Part shown: piece by piece, positions 34,403 to 47,963 of the stretch
How the letters are laid out: each line of letters opens with the position of its first letter
Numbering within the stretch: position 1 is the first letter of the stretch
NCBI GenBank assembly: GCA_037013495.1
Contig: CM072804.1
Location: forward strand, 36,310,501 to 36,374,500
Source: Hippophae tibetana
Lineage: Eukaryota; Streptophyta; Magnoliopsida; Rosales; Elaeagnaceae
Direction of reading: 5' to 3'
DNA length: 64,000 nt
Made by a program: the position numbers and the translations under genes
Notes under the pieces: model-generated
Seen by the model: the letters and a program-made list of their open reading frames with translations, nothing else
The model's database searches: none
Told to the model about the DNA's origin: nothing

Positions 34403-36206
34403 TGAGAAGAATCGGCATCAAATTAGCAATATCGATCCTGCAAATACTTTGGTTTTATATTTGTAAAATTCTCGTAAGTGCACGAATCATTTTATAGAAA
34501 ATGACAAGTATACTCCCAAGGTTGATCTAAGGAAGGAATATATGTGGTTTTTAATTTATTATTCAAACTTTTAAAAGCAAAATTAAATCCTAAATATCAT
34601 ATCACAATATTTTGGTTTTTGTGTTTCCTAATATAATAACAAAAAAAACATAGATATAGATTCATTAAAAAATTATGCAAATTTTTATTATTCATAACAG
34701 TAGAGCATTTATGGATATAATAATTAAATTAATTATGCTTGCTCATATTATTTAGGTTATTAAAGATATAAATTGATATTTATTGATTATTTCTTTTTTA
34801 TATGAATATCACATTTTTTGGAGTTAGATATTCTTTGTTAATTAAACAAATCAATTAACACCTACGAGTAGGGTCGATAATTAATTTGGTTTATTAAATT
34901 AATTCTTTTTTTCTAAGAGATTGAAAGTGAATCATTTAAATGTCACCTTTGGTGTGGTTAGACATTTCAAATTTTATTCAAGGTGTTCAAATTAAACCTA
35001 AGAATTTATTCATCTGAGTACTAACTCTCAAATGTTAAAACCATTATTGAAAATATGTTGTTAATACATTTTCGAATAATAGTTCTTACAAAAAAATTTG
35101 GAATAGAGCTTACCTCTTACTACCGTGCGATTGTACCAACAAATAAAAGAACACTACTCTAAATCAGATCGGATAATTAAGTTTGTAATGAAAAATAATA
35201 TATTTCTCTCTAACATCTTTAATATAAAATCTTGAATAAAAAAATCAATTTATTTTATAGAAATGTTTTACCTATTTAATATTTCACAAGCATAACAATG
35301 TTACTAGTAATCATATTTACAAACATCCAGTCATGTTAAATTTAATCACAAACAAATTAAATATAATATATAAGAATAAAACATAAAAAATAACTATAAA
35401 GAATCCATTAAAATTATATCTTAAAAGAATCCTTATAGCACTTTGATGTTAATTATGTTGCTGAAAAATCTCCAAATGGATTTGCATTTCCATTTATTGA
35501 ATCAAAAACTAAAAATCTATAAAAACATAGCTAGTTTTTCTCAAAAAGAGAAGAACTTTAAAACTAAACAAAAAACTTTCTAGAGGGAGAAAGAGTTGAG
35601 AAAATTGTGCCTTAAGGTGTGTTTTTACAATGTGGGAGAGAATATTTTTATATGTGAGTAAAAGGATAAAAAATTGGAAAAATATCTTAAAATATCATAA
35701 TATATGTGTATTGGAGAGGCTGGCATGCGTTTGGGGCGCTGACACGGGCGATTGGGGCGCTGACACGGGCGATTGGGCAAGATTTGAGGTTGAAAATGCA
35801 CTAATGTGCATGAGATTTGTGGTGTGAATAGGTGCTGATGTAGGCGTGGAATTGTAGTGTGAATAGGCATAGCTACAGGCGTTCTTTCAGCGTGATGCGA
35901 GCAGCTACGCATGGAATTTTGGCATGATGCGTGCAATTGCTAGGCAGTTTTGTCCATTTTTCCATTTTTTTTTACTTTTTCTTATTTGTTTCTCAACATA
36001 GTTGTGATGTACTATCTCCAGTATTATTCTTCGAGTATTTAAATTATTTTTAAAGTAAAAATACCTGAAAAACAATAAAAATATCTGTGATTTCGAAAAG
36101 ATAAATTTATATAAAAATATGATAAAATCGTATAAATATAAAATCTTTTTAATCAATTAAAGTGCATTAAATCATGATACTTTTAGTGTTTTTTAAGCAT
36201 TCATCA
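34403..36206 (-). mobile_element. Athila-family LTR, full length, likely solo
   Basis: 1804 bp with TG...CA ends, colinear with 21614-23426. There is no primer site or gag next to it. I found no clean target duplication (left flank ACTAA, right flank TGTAT). Its U3 holds an exact 21-bp tandem duplication at 35733-35774. Confidence 0.8.
35733..35774. repeat. Exact 21-bp tandem duplication in LTR U3
   Basis: GGGGCGCTGACACGGGCGATT occurs twice in a row with no mismatch, in the GC-rich U3 island. It is not present in the sister LTRs. Confidence 0.9.
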
Positions 36207-37346
36207 TGTATACCTAGAATCCCACAACTCTATTAGGAGCTGATTTCTTAGCTTTCTTTAGTCTTTTTATTTCTTTTAATAGTTTAAAATTCTTTTCTCG
36301 TTCGAGAGTTGAAAAATTTAATTAATTTAATAGCTTTTAGTTTCAGTTCAATAAACAAAGCAGCAATTCTATATGAAGGTTTTCCAAAAACAATCCTAAG
36401 GATTCTATTGAGGTATATTTAAAATGTATTATTTTCAGAATATTTTTAAATGTTGATTTACATACAATATGTTTAATATATTAATCATTTATTAAACTAT
36501 GCATGTTTGGCTATATATAGTATGAGATATTAGTAACATTGTTATAATTGTGAAATATTAAAGTAGATTAAACATTTTTATAAAATGAATTATGTTTTAT
36601 TTTATCATCAAGATTTAAACCAAAATTTATAAATGAAAAGTATATGACAAATTATTTTTCATAATAAATAAGAGAGTGAGATTTAAGATTTAAATTATCT
36701 AAATTTGATTTAGAGTTGTACTCTTAAATCTATTTGTATATATCAACTATATAGTTAGAGTAGGCACTATTTCATTTATTTTTATAAGAATTATTATTGA
36801 AGATATATTGACGAAATATCATTCATAATAATTTTAAAATCTTAAAGTTATTCTCAAATACTTAAATTATAAACATAACTTAAACACTTTAATATGCATT
36901 TAAATTGTTATACTCAATCGAAGGCACCAATTAAATGGTTCATTATCTTTTAGAAAAGAAGTATAATTTAATTAAAATTGAATGTTAGACTGCCTAAATT
37001 GATTTTAATTAATAATAAATAATAGACTCAATTAATCTGTAATTTTTAAATAAAGAGAGAATCAATAATATTAATTTACATCTCTAATATCTTTATTTTT
37101 ATGTCATTATTTTAAAAACTCAACACAAAATAATCATGATAAATTATTTAGGTTAGTTTGTTTTTTTTAAGAATTTGTTGAATAATTTAAAAATCACATT
37201 ATTCATCTTTAGACCCACTTTGAAGGTATACTTATCATTTTTTATTAGTAATTTGTGCATTTATGGGCTATTTTATAAATTATATAACATTTGTTAGGAA
37301 ACTTATAAAAGCTACAAAAACTTGCCTAATTTTGTATTATCAAGTT

Positions 37347-37366
37347 TTTGGTGCAATGTTTGGGGA
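37347..37366 (+). other. Worn primer-binding site
   Basis: TTTGGTGCAATGTTTGGGGA follows the LTR end ...ATTATCA at 37342, in the same place as the intact site at 21589-21608. Confidence 0.6.
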
Positions 37367-38270
37367 GAAATATATTTTTAAATTGTTATTATCAAAATCA
37401 TAAAAATAAAATTGTATCGTAAATATTGTGATTTTTATTTTATTTTGTTTAAAAAATTGAAAAACAAACTTTAAAAAAGCAATAAAGGGATCTAAATTTT
37501 TTAAAAAAAATATTGAAAATAAAAATAATATTAAAGTCACATTTATTATTTGACTTTAAAAACAATTCAAAAAAAAATATTTAAAACAAATTTCTTCATA
37601 TTTATTATTTGATTTTTCAAAAAACAAAAAATTTAAGTCAAAAATCTAGTTGTCATATTTATTAATTGATTTTTTTAAAAAAATATTTCAAAAATGTTTG
37701 AAAATTAAAAATAAAATATAAAATTTATGTCACCATTATTAGTTGACTAATAAAAAAAATCTAAAATTTATATTTACTTTGATGGTTTATTGAAAATATT
37801 TTAAAAACAAATCTATATATATATATATCTTAATTTTTTCTAACTACTTTTTTAGTTGACTTAAATATTAATTATTAACTTAAATTTTTTATAATTTTTA
37901 TACTAATTTAAATTTTCATTTTAACTTTAATTTAATTTTTTTTCTTTTTTTAAATTTTCTTTATTAATTTACTAACTTTTGTTTCTTTTTGCTTAGCATT
38001 TTTATTTCCTAACTTTTATTTACTAACTTTTTATGTAAATAATTTTATTTCTTTTCTCTTATTTATTGTTTATCATTTCTTTTATTAGTTTCTTTTATTT
38101 TTATTTTTATTTTTATTTTTTATGTCTTTTTGTTTAATATTTTTAGTAGTTTTTATTTCTTTTTTATTTGTCTTTTCTTTTTTGTTTGTTTTTATTTTCT
38201 TAATTTATTTTATTTTTTGTTTCCTTTTAAAATTTTTATTTAATATTTTTCTTTAATTTAAAAAGATCTA
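37367..38270 (+). repeat. AT-rich leader with ~75-bp imperfect repeats and a T-rich tract
   Basis: A unit with (CATATTTATTATTTGA)-like cores recurs near 37538, 37597, 37655 and 37727. 37860-38250 is a T-rich, nearly A/T-only tract (TTTATTTTTATTTTTATTTT). It matches the composition of the 20571-21588 leader. Confidence 0.5.
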
Positions 38271-40059
38271 AGCTGCGACATGCTAGGTGCCGCATAGGCT
38301 TTCATAATATAATTGAGTTGAAGAAAAAACATATTTTTACATGGGTCCCTATTTGAATATAATGTGTTTTATTTTTACTACAATGAATATTTAAACATAG
38401 AAAATATATGTTTCAAATAATTCCAATACAAATTTTCTATTTTTTTCTTCTACAAATCCTATTTTGTCCATGTCCCAAATACATATAATTTTGAAGTTAC
38501 CCTAAAAAATTCTAAAACTTTTAATGTCAATATCATCATTGATGATTAAAAATAAAAAAGAAGGTAAATGTTATGTTAGATATAGGTGTAAGTGCAAATT
38601 TAATATCATATTCGTCATACTTGTAGCTAGAAGTGGGTGAATTAAAACCTACATCCATGTCTGTACTTCTAAGCAGATAAATTTTTAATATCCATAGGAC
38701 ATGATAAATGATTTAAGTATTACAGATAGACAAACTTTTCATACTTGTAGATTTTATTATTTCAAAAAACTCAATGGCTATGGGCACATTGAGTATATTA
38801 AATTTTGAAAATGGAGACCCTCCAAGAAGCATCTTATTGAGATGTTAAATTAGGCACTGGATGGAAGGAAAGCCATTATTGTGGGTAATATTATTTCATT
38901 TTCTGTTTTGTGAACATTATTTAAAAATGTTAACTTTATAACTGTTTGTTGAATTTATAAGTACACATCTATATATTTATAATATGTTTGGATTGTTGAT
39001 GCACTTGCAATTTCATACAAACTCTAGAACAAGTTCAAACAAATGAGTAACTTACCTTTCTTTACTTTTTATCTTTTATTTATACTTGTTACATTAATGG
39101 CAATGTAAATTCTAGGTTGGGACAAGAAAATTACATTTATAAAATTTTATATTCACATATTTACATTTTTGTGTGCTTTTATTTATTTATATTGAATTGA
39201 AAACTTTTAGTTTATTTTTAACTTTCTTACAATATTAGCATATCTCAAAAAGTTAATATTAAAAAATGGTAAAGTCTTTGTATTGTTACATTAATTTTAA
39301 AAATATTTCACGGCGTAATATGATAATTAAATTTTTTTTATCATAATTAGTATTTGATGATAAAATATTGAAATTGTAAAGAACCCAAAATCGGTGAGAA
39401 TATATTATGAGCCATTGTTTTCCCATTCTGAATGATAATATTTTGCTACTATTTAAACATGTATCTTATCAATTCTAATTATTAAATGGTTTCTATAGGA
39501 CTTTGCATTGAATGTTAGGATTTTTACATCTAATAAATTGTTATATAATTATTTTTATTGCTTAAATTGAATAAGTTAAAGTAGAAATTGAAAGTATATA
39601 CCTTTCTCTTCATTTATGCATGACTTTTGAAAAAGACACGTATATGAAGTTACCTAAATCAATAAAATAAAAAACCATAAATTAGCTACTCACTCTATCA
39701 TGCAATATATGTAAAAAAATACATACTATGACCCATTATCCTTCAATGTTATGAGAATTAGGTAAATAAAATATATAGAGGAAATAATTCCCCAAGAAGT
39801 CATTTGTATTTTTTCATCTCCTAAAAGGCATTACTTTATACTTTTATTAAATGAATTTGATTGATGTATGAAAGTAATATGTGATTTCTTTTATTAATCC
39901 TTTCATTTGATTCCTTTCATGAGATCAATATGATGCACCACTTTGAACTTTTTATTATCTATACATATGCGAACTATTAGGATAGTTTAATTTCTAGTTT
40001 TTGTTTTTAGTTTTTCGCCATTCCTACTAAGAGAATAACAAGAAAATGGTTAGGGATTA
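38271..40059. other. Interior of the old element, unassigned
   Basis: No gag, RT or integrase motif in any frame. A short coding-like patch near 38810-38880 could not be assigned. Confidence 0.4.
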
Positions 40060-41330
40060 TGATATGTACTCAAAACCACTTCATATATTGTGATTTTATG
40101 CAAGTTTAGTGATTGTATAGATTTTTATTTACTTGTTTTACTATCATTTTATGCAAATCTATCTTTTCGAAATCACAGATATATTTCGTTGTTTTTCAGG
40201 TATTTCTTGTATTAAAATAAATCAACTTGAAGCAATTCATTACAACTTGGAAGATTAAAAAAACAATTGTAAACCATTACATATATTTTGAGATTTTTCA
40301 GAAGTAATCCTAAAGATTTTGTTGAAGTATATTCAAGAATGTATTTCTTTTTAGAATATTTTTAAGTGTTGGTTTACATGCCATATGTTGAATTTATTGA
40401 TTATTTGTTAAACTATGTATGTCTGGTTATAAATAGTATGTGATATTCGTAATGTTGTTACACTTGGAAAATATAAAAGTAGATTAAACATTTTTATAAA
40501 ATGAATTAAGTTTTATTTCACCATCAAGATTCAAACAAAAGTTTGTAAATAAAAAATATATTGACGAATTATATTTTATAATAAACAAGAGAGTTAGATT
40601 TAAGATTTAAATTATCTGATTTAGAGTTTCACTTTTAAATCTTTGTGTCTATATCAAATGTATAGTTTGAGTGTGTTCTATTTCAAAGATTTTTATAAGA
40701 ATTATTATTGAAGATATATTGACGACATATCATTTATAATAATTTTAAAATTTGAAAATTAGTTCTAGATACTTAAATCATAAACCTAATCTAGACATCT
40801 TAATGTCAGTTTAAATTAGTAGACTCGACCAAAGACGGTAATTAAATGGTTCGTTATTTTTTTGAAAAAATATATATTTTAATTAAAATTAATTGCTAGA
40901 CTCGATCGAAGACAGTGAGTGATTTTAATTAATAATAAATTGTAGACTTAGTTAATCTTCTATTTTTAAACACAAGAGAGAATCAATAATCTGAATTCAT
41001 ATATTTAATATTCTACTTAATATTAAACAAGCATAATTAATTAACTAATATATCACATAAATTCTCAACTACATGATAAATGTTTAATTGTTTAAATGTT
41101 CATTCAATATATATATTTAGTTTTATATACTAGTTTGAAAACTCAACCCAAAACAATCTTACAGGATATTTAGGTTATTTAATTTAGTTTTTAAGAATTT
41201 TTTGAATAATTTAAAAACCACATTATTCATCTTTATACCGACCTTAGAAATATATTTATCATTTTTTATAAGTGCTTCACTCACTTGTGAACTATTTTAT
41301 AAATCATACACAATTTTGTGTATCATAATA

Positions 41331-41712
41331 TTTCTTCTGTGTATGACCTATTATCACACAAAATTAATTACAATATTTAATATTTGGTTTATCCATCACA
41401 AACAAAAATCCTAATAAATATGAAAAGAGTTTAAAATGAAGTAAATTTTACAAGTAATGGGATAAATAAACATCAAAATTTAATTGAAAGTGGGATAAAG
41501 GAGGTAGCATTTTCGGACAAGTTAACAAACATTGAATTAACTCAAGTCCCATCCTCGAACGAAACACATTTATAGCAGCAATATATATATATATTGTTTG
41601 AAAAAGTTAAAATCCATATTGTTGTACTACAAAAGGGTAATTGGGCCCACAATTTTTATATTTTTATTATAAGTAAATGTGATTGTAAAAGTATCATCTT
41701 ATACTTATTTTT
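41331..41712. other. Intergenic, AT-rich
   Basis: No gene seen. A short (AT)n run lies at 41581-41594. Confidence 0.5.
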
Positions 41713-41964
41713 TAAAAATAACACTTAATTTTTATATTTAATTTTTGTAATAGTTTAATTTTATTGTCATCAAAGAAAATATAAAATAAATATATATATT
41801 TTTTATTTTATTTTTTTTAATTATAATTTATTTAAATTATAATAATCTTTATTTATTGTACTTAAAAAAATAAAAAAAATTATCTTTGTCCAGTCACTTT
41901 TTTATAGCATTAATATGACTAAATTATTACAAAAATAAGTATAGAAATCTAAGTGTTATTTTTA
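41713..41964. mobile_element. MITE, ~252 bp with ~45-bp terminal inverted repeats
   Basis: The left end TAAAAATAACACTTAATTTT and the reverse complement of the right end TAAAAATAACACTTAGATTT continue to match through ATTTTTGTAATAGTTTA / ATTTTTGTAATAATTTA. The core is AT-rich and non-coding. A TA duplication is possible. The superfamily is unclear. Confidence 0.65.
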
Positions 41965-44140
41965 CTATAAGTGAAAGAAACTTATTTTTCAAAAAGGAAA
42001 AAGAAAATGCGAATCAAGTAAAAAAAATTAATTGTTATTTGATATTAAAAAAAATAAAAGAAAAAATCAATTGATAAAGCACGCGTTCACCTAATTAAAT
42101 GCACCACCAATACTATCATCTGCCATCTACTTTGATCTTACACAAATATTAAATTTATTATATTCCATATATTATCAAAACCTTAACTATATTTGTCAAA
42201 ATTCAAATATTCTATTTAATTTAACTGAAACTATTTTAATGAACTGTTATTTAACTTCACGTGTTTAAAATTTGATTAAATGAAAGTTTTAAAACAATGC
42301 CGAAAATATATCTAAGATTGTTTTATCCTTCCAAATTTCATTCTCGGAAAGAAGAATTAGTATTTTTCTCTTCTTAATAACTATGAACTAATTTTCAAAC
42401 TTCACGTGTTTAATTTGAAAAACATTACTAAAATTTATAACAAAAATAAATCTATGATAATTTCTAAATAGCTCTCTCATTGGGTAATTTGTTTTAGTTA
42501 AAAACCAATCACGATTTTTTTTTCATTTAAATCTAAATCTATGGTGATATTTCTTTGCATAGGTTTTATCGATTTTTTTGGCATATTTTCTTTATTATTT
42601 TGATACATTTTGTTATTTGAATCTAATTTTAAATATATATATATATATATATGTGTGTTATTTTATACATTATAGATAATGATGTTTTCGAGTACAAGAA
42701 TTTGAAATCAATAAAATCTGTTGAATTTATTAATGCACGTTTTTTAGTAATTAAGTAAAATAGAAAGCTATTAAATTAGCCAAATACTACTACTTTTACC
42801 CCCAAAACAATCTAGAAAGATGCTCGTGATTTATTATGTTAATCTATTTTAATTGATTATGCAATTGGATTCTTTTTTATTTTCTAAAAAAAATAATTAT
42901 TTTTGTTAAAATAATATATTTACTATTATACCCTTTAATTTTAAAATGCGAACTCAATAACTCAATAGCGGTTATCTGAATTTCGTTTTCGTTAAATTAG
43001 ATTGAAAAAATTGGAATTTGGACTAATATAGTTGAAGTTTTGATATTATAAATAGATAGAGACTAAAATGATTACTATATTTATATATAGAGATGAAAAT
43101 GGTAGGGTCATATTACATTTAATCCCGTTTACATGAGAAGTTAATATAATTTTCTAAACTATAAATGTTTAAAAAAAGGGTTAACTTTTTATAAAAAAAG
43201 AAAAACTAAAAAATAAAAAGAAAGTTAACTAAAAGGAGATCAGAAAGGGAGTTTTATTGCTAGTTAACTTGTCTTAGATAATGAATTTGATTAGGAGTTA
43301 AAAGGCACTCTTACTGACACCTATTTTTAAATCTAAAATAATAATAATTATTTTTATTTTTTTTGCTAAATACCCATTCTCATTCATGCTTACAATATGA
43401 ACAAGTACCATTTATTATATGAAAATTGGTAATCTATAATAAATAAATAAATTATTCATAAGCGGGAAACAGGGGAGATTTAAATAGACATTTTATTGGC
43501 TATGTATGAAATTCTTCCTGCCATTTGCAAATTATAATTGCAGAACTACCAAGCATGAATATGGTTAGAAGTTGGCAGCTGGTCTTCAAAGGATGAAGGT
43601 GAAAATAACAAGTTTGTGGGTAAATTTATAAAAATATCCCCAAATTATTACTTTGGTTTCATTGGTATTATTAAAATATTTTTTAACTAGTTTCTGTCCA
43701 AATGGTAATCATTTATATCTCAATCTAACAACATCATAGGTTAATAATAATAGATTTATAACAATTAAATAATTAAGTGATAGATTTGAAATAAAAATTT
43801 ATTTATAATATAACACTTAATCATGTAGGTTCTAAATCTATCAATAATATGTGATGCTATTCACGAAAACTAATCTAATGATACATAAATAAATTTTTTT
43901 AAGAATTAAATAGTATAAATGAGATAAAAAATAATTTGATAATATGAACGAAATAAATACAATATTTAATGTTATTTTGTTGGTTTCTGGTTGTGACTTT
44001 TGAGGTATTTTTATGAGTTCTGCTTCTTAAGAGACAAGTTAGCTTCCAGATATGGAATGCACGCTAATGTAAGATGAATAATAAGACTCTATTCATGTTG
44101 TATATATCAAATTAGGTTTAAAATAATATTTCATTTATAC

Positions 44141-44176
<36 letters not shown>

Positions 44177-44573
44177 CTAATACTTATGTACACACTCTCT
44201 TGAGGCCATTTCCATTATGTAAAATATATATGAGTAATTTTGTAGCTTTACATTGAATAATAAATACATTTCTGAACTGCTAGCTGTTTTATTCTTTAGT
44301 TTTTGACATGTTGGCTATATAATTTTTTTTCTAGGGTTGGTCAATGGGGTTAAGTACAAAATTCCATTAATATCAATTACTTGTAGGCGATTCTTTTTTA
44401 AATAGGAAGAATGGAATCTTATTAGATGGCATAACGTTACACTTAAGTCTTTAGGTTTTGTAATTGGTAAAATGAGGTAAAAATAATTTAGGGTATTTCT
44501 TATATGCCTTTAAGGCTTAAAAAACACATTTGTGTTTCATGATAAAAGCACGAATAATGTGCTTCGTCTTGAA
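41965..44573. other. Intergenic, AT-rich, no gene seen
   Basis: Contains (AT)n microsatellites at 42633-42652 and 44144-44172 (about 29 bases) and a weak possible inverted-repeat element at about 43630-43985. No coding frame or RNA gene recognised. Confidence 0.5.
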
Positions 44574-44777
44574 TGCTAAGTTATATAAGATATTGTACTT
44601 CACTAGATATTGTAATTCACTTATACTACAGTTGTATTACACTACTTCACTTATACTACTATACTTCATTTGTATAACACTAATTACAACCCCATAAATA
44701 GGGTTTCTTATGTACATTCTAGAGCACACCAATTACAACAAGAAATCAGTCTTTCTTATCTCTTTATGCTCTTAACA
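44574..44777 (+). repeat. 5' LTR of the composite Copia element (204 bp)
   Basis: Begins TGCTAAGTTATATAAGATAT and ends ...GCTCTTAACA. It has a TATA-like ATAAATA at about 44694-44700 and tandem CACTTATACTAC-type motifs. It matches 50886-50937 plus 54440-54587. Confidence 0.9.
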
Positions 44778-44789
44778 TGGTATCAGAGC
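44778..44789 (+). other. Primer-binding site
   Basis: TGGTATCAGAGC, the exact tRNA-Met-type site of Copia elements, directly after the LTR. Confidence 0.92.
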
Positions 44790-45282
44790 CTCTCATATAC
44801 CTCTAGAATTCCTATCAAATTTTTACCTCTGTTCATCATAGTAAACCACTCTTACCTATACTAATCCAATCAAAGCCAAAATACCATCGTCAGACATGTC
44901 TTATCCAGAAAATTCCAAAGCCACTAAAATCACCCCAAAATAATCTCTCACTCGCCCTCACGTGCCACCCAAAGGATCTGTTTCCAAAACCCATACACCA
45001 ACCCACTCTCAGGCCAACCTGTTTTGAATCCATTCAGCATCATAACCCACGCCTAATCCATGCTCCAACTACATCTGATCTGCACTCCAATCGACACCTG
45101 ACCGGATTCATCATATTTTTTTCTCTTCACAACTCCAGTTCAGCACCACCCTAGCTGGTTCTCCACCTATTTAGACCGATTCTAGGCTTGTTTTTTACTC
45201 TTCTTTCCATTTTAAGGTTATTTTTGACCTATCGAAACTCCTTTATACTATTCCCTTATAATTCCTCTATTATTCCTCTAAA

Positions 45283-47960
45283 ATGGACCAAAATGATATC
45301 TCCAAACCAATCTTTACCACCCTTAATGATACTAACTACCTATCCTAGGAAACATCAATGAAGAGTCTCTTGAAAGGACGTAAGCTATGGCGTCTCATAA
45401 CTAGTTATATCTCTATACCTATAAAAGAAACTATTGAAACCAACTTTCTATTTGCTTACCATCTTGAAGACTAGGAGAGTAAATATCATCAAGTTATTAC
45501 CTTGTTCCGCAACACCATTCTACCCTCAATCTATGGTGAATTTGGGCATTTTGACACTACCAAGGAAGTTTGGAAATTTCTTGAGGCTTTCTTCATTACC
45601 ACAGATTTGGCCAATCAATATCAACTTCTGACAGAGCTTCATACTAAATGTTAGAGGTCTAATAAAAAATTAACAATTTTTTCTATGAGATGCATGTTAT
45701 TTGGGATTAACTCGCTCTCTCTGAACCAACCTGGATAAACAAAATTGATGCTGAGATGTTTGCAACTTACCATAATCGCCAAAGTCTTGTTATTTTTCTC
45801 ATGGATCTCTATACTCGGTTTGAACCTGATTAAGCTTTCTTACTTCATTGCAGTCATTTTCCATCCTTAGATATTGCTGTGATTGAGCTTTGCTTTAAAG
45901 AAACTCGAACGAGGGTTTTTAAAGTTCATACTAGAGAGATTTTGTTTTTGCCACTCCCTTTTATTACCCTAAAGGAGATTATAAAGAGGGCTTCAAATAG
46001 AAAGGATACACCTATTGCCACAACATCAATCATGACCTATCCAAATGTTGTAAGTAAAAATAGTACCTCATTTATCACTACTAATGTTTCTGAGGGTAAT
46101 CATAAAAAAATTACCTTCTCCACTCCAGAACTCGAAGGTCTTCTTAAATAGGTCATCTCAAAATCTAGTAATCCTCCCCCTACTACCTTGTCTCTCACAT
46201 TAGGTAAATCTTCATGATATTTTTATTCTACTTGTTGTGACCATATGACTCATGATACTCACATCTTCTCTCCCACACAATCTTCCATCTCCAAACCTTT
46301 AATTCAAACTGCTAATGGTTCACATACGCATGCTAATGATATAGGTAAAGTTTCCACACCTTCTATATCACTTTCTGACACCTTTCATATTCTTAACCTT
46401 ACCTTGAATCTTATCTTTGTTGGTCAATCATGTGAACTTGGCTTTAATATTACCTTTTCCATTTCTAGTTTCCATGTGCATGATCTATAGACAAGGCAGA
46501 CCCTTAGGATAGGCCGTAAAGTTGGACGACTATTTGAACTCATCAACCTTCATCTACCTAATTCTCCCCATTCTTCTATTGTTGATTCTACTACTCCTAT
46601 CAACGTATGGCATGCTCGTCTAGGTGATATATTTATAAGATGTATTTGTTCCTTAGCATCTTCTGGTAAATTAGGATTTGTTTCTACATCTCATAATGTA
46701 ATTTGTTTGCCTTGTCAATTGGGAAAACAACCTACTTTATATTTTAATACAAGTGATTCTACTTCTGTCTCCCCTTTTGACTTAATTCATTCTGATGTTT
46801 AGGGTCCATCCACACATCCTACTATAGGGGGATGTGTATATTTTGTCATTTTTATTGACGATTATTCAAGATTCACATGGATTTTTCTCATGAAACATAT
46901 ATCTGAGTTACCCAAAATTTATTATGATTTTTCCCAAATGGTTAAAACCAAATTTTATCAAACTATCAAAGTTCTTAGAGCTGATAATGCTATGGAATAT
47001 AAAGAAACAAATATTTTAAATTTTCTTCGACAAAATGGCACACTCTCTCAATACTCTTGTCCTGGCACATCTCAACAAATGGAAGAATTGAGCAAAAACA
47101 CATACATATTTTTAATATTATTCTCACTCTCCTTATTTCTAGTTCTTGTCCTGACCATTTTTGGGGTAAAGCAAATTTTACAGCTATTTATACCATCAAT
47201 CATGTTCCAATACCTGTTATTCATAATAAAGCCCCTTATGAGTGTCTCTATAATACGCCTCTATCTTATGAACTACTCAAAGTGTTTGCTTGTGTCTGTT
47301 TTGTTCTTCTTCACCCTCATAAACACAATAAATTGGAACCTCGTGCTCATCTTTTTTGTTTCTTAGGATATAGAATAGAACACAAAGGCTATCATTGTTA
47401 GGACCCACGCTCTCAACGATTTCACATTTCCCATAATGTCATCTTCTGGGAACATAAAATGTTTTCCTCTCTTTCCAAATTTCATGTCTCATCTCCTACC
47501 TCACTCTCATTTTTTAATGACCCAACTATTGATCTACTTCCTCATTACATTGCTCCATTACCCTCTCAACTGTTTACAACGGCCTCTCTTGATGTGTTTG
47601 CTCCTTCTGCTGATCCTATTATTACAAAATCCTTTGAAGACCAACCACCTGCTTGTTTAGAGTCATCATTTCGTTGTTCTACTCGTTTAAGTACTCTTCC
47701 CTCTCATCTTCATGATTTCCAATGTTTCTTTACTCTTTTCTCTCATCATGAACCCCAAAACTATCAAGAAGCTAGTTCTAACCCTTATTGGTAGCAAGCT
47801 ATGATAGATGAATTACAAGCTTTAACAAAATCACATACATGGAATCTTGTTGATCTTGAGTCTAATAAATCTCTAATGGGTTGTAAGTGGATTTTCAAAA
47901 TCAAAACTCTTTCAGACATGGAATGATTTAAAGCTCGTTTGGTTGCACTTGTAGCTCACC
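45283..47960 (+). pseudogene. Copia gag, integrase and RT start (remnant)
   Basis: From the ATG at 45283 a gag-like region (MDQNDISKPIFTTLNDTNYL) opens. Later come a GAG-preintegrase patch (NVWHARLGD, then CLPCQLGKQ), the integrase core (FDLIHSDV, then VYFVIFIDDYSRFTWIFLM, VLRADNAMEY) and the RT entry (LIDELQALTKSHTWNLVDLE, then CKWIFKIKT). The order is Copia. Broken at many places. Confidence 0.85.
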
Positions 47961-47963
47961 TCA

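Larger units (their letters stand above)
36207..41330 (+). mobile_element. Old Athila-family element: LTR 3' half, primer-site relic, non-coding interior, second LTR
   Basis: 36215-37342 and 40060-41330 are diverged plus-strand copies of the Athila LTR. They share blocks such as AAAGTAGATTAAACATTTTT, GAATTATTATTGAAGATATA and TTTAGGTTA-TTTAGTTT. After the first, 37347-37366 reads TTTGGTGCAATGTTTGGGGA, a worn tRNA-Asp-type primer site, and an AT-rich leader follows. The second starts TGATATGTACTC after a purine-rich GGTTAGGGATTA. The 2.7 kb between shows no gag or pol, so this is a shrunken or non-autonomous element. The 5' LTR was split by later insertions (its first half is probably 33580-34127). 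Confidence 0.6.

Noticed and set aside
34395-36214. Target duplication TGTA around the LTR at 34403-36206
   Set aside because: TGTA occurs on both sides but is not adjacent to the left end, so it does not count as a duplication.
38810-38880. Coding-like patch (RPSKKHLIEMLN)
   Set aside because: Very short, with a stop right after it, and no family could be recognised.
43630-43985. Possible MITE with inverted ends around AAATTATT...ATAGATTTA
   Set aside because: Pairing is patchy and AT-rich. Not convincing without an alignment.
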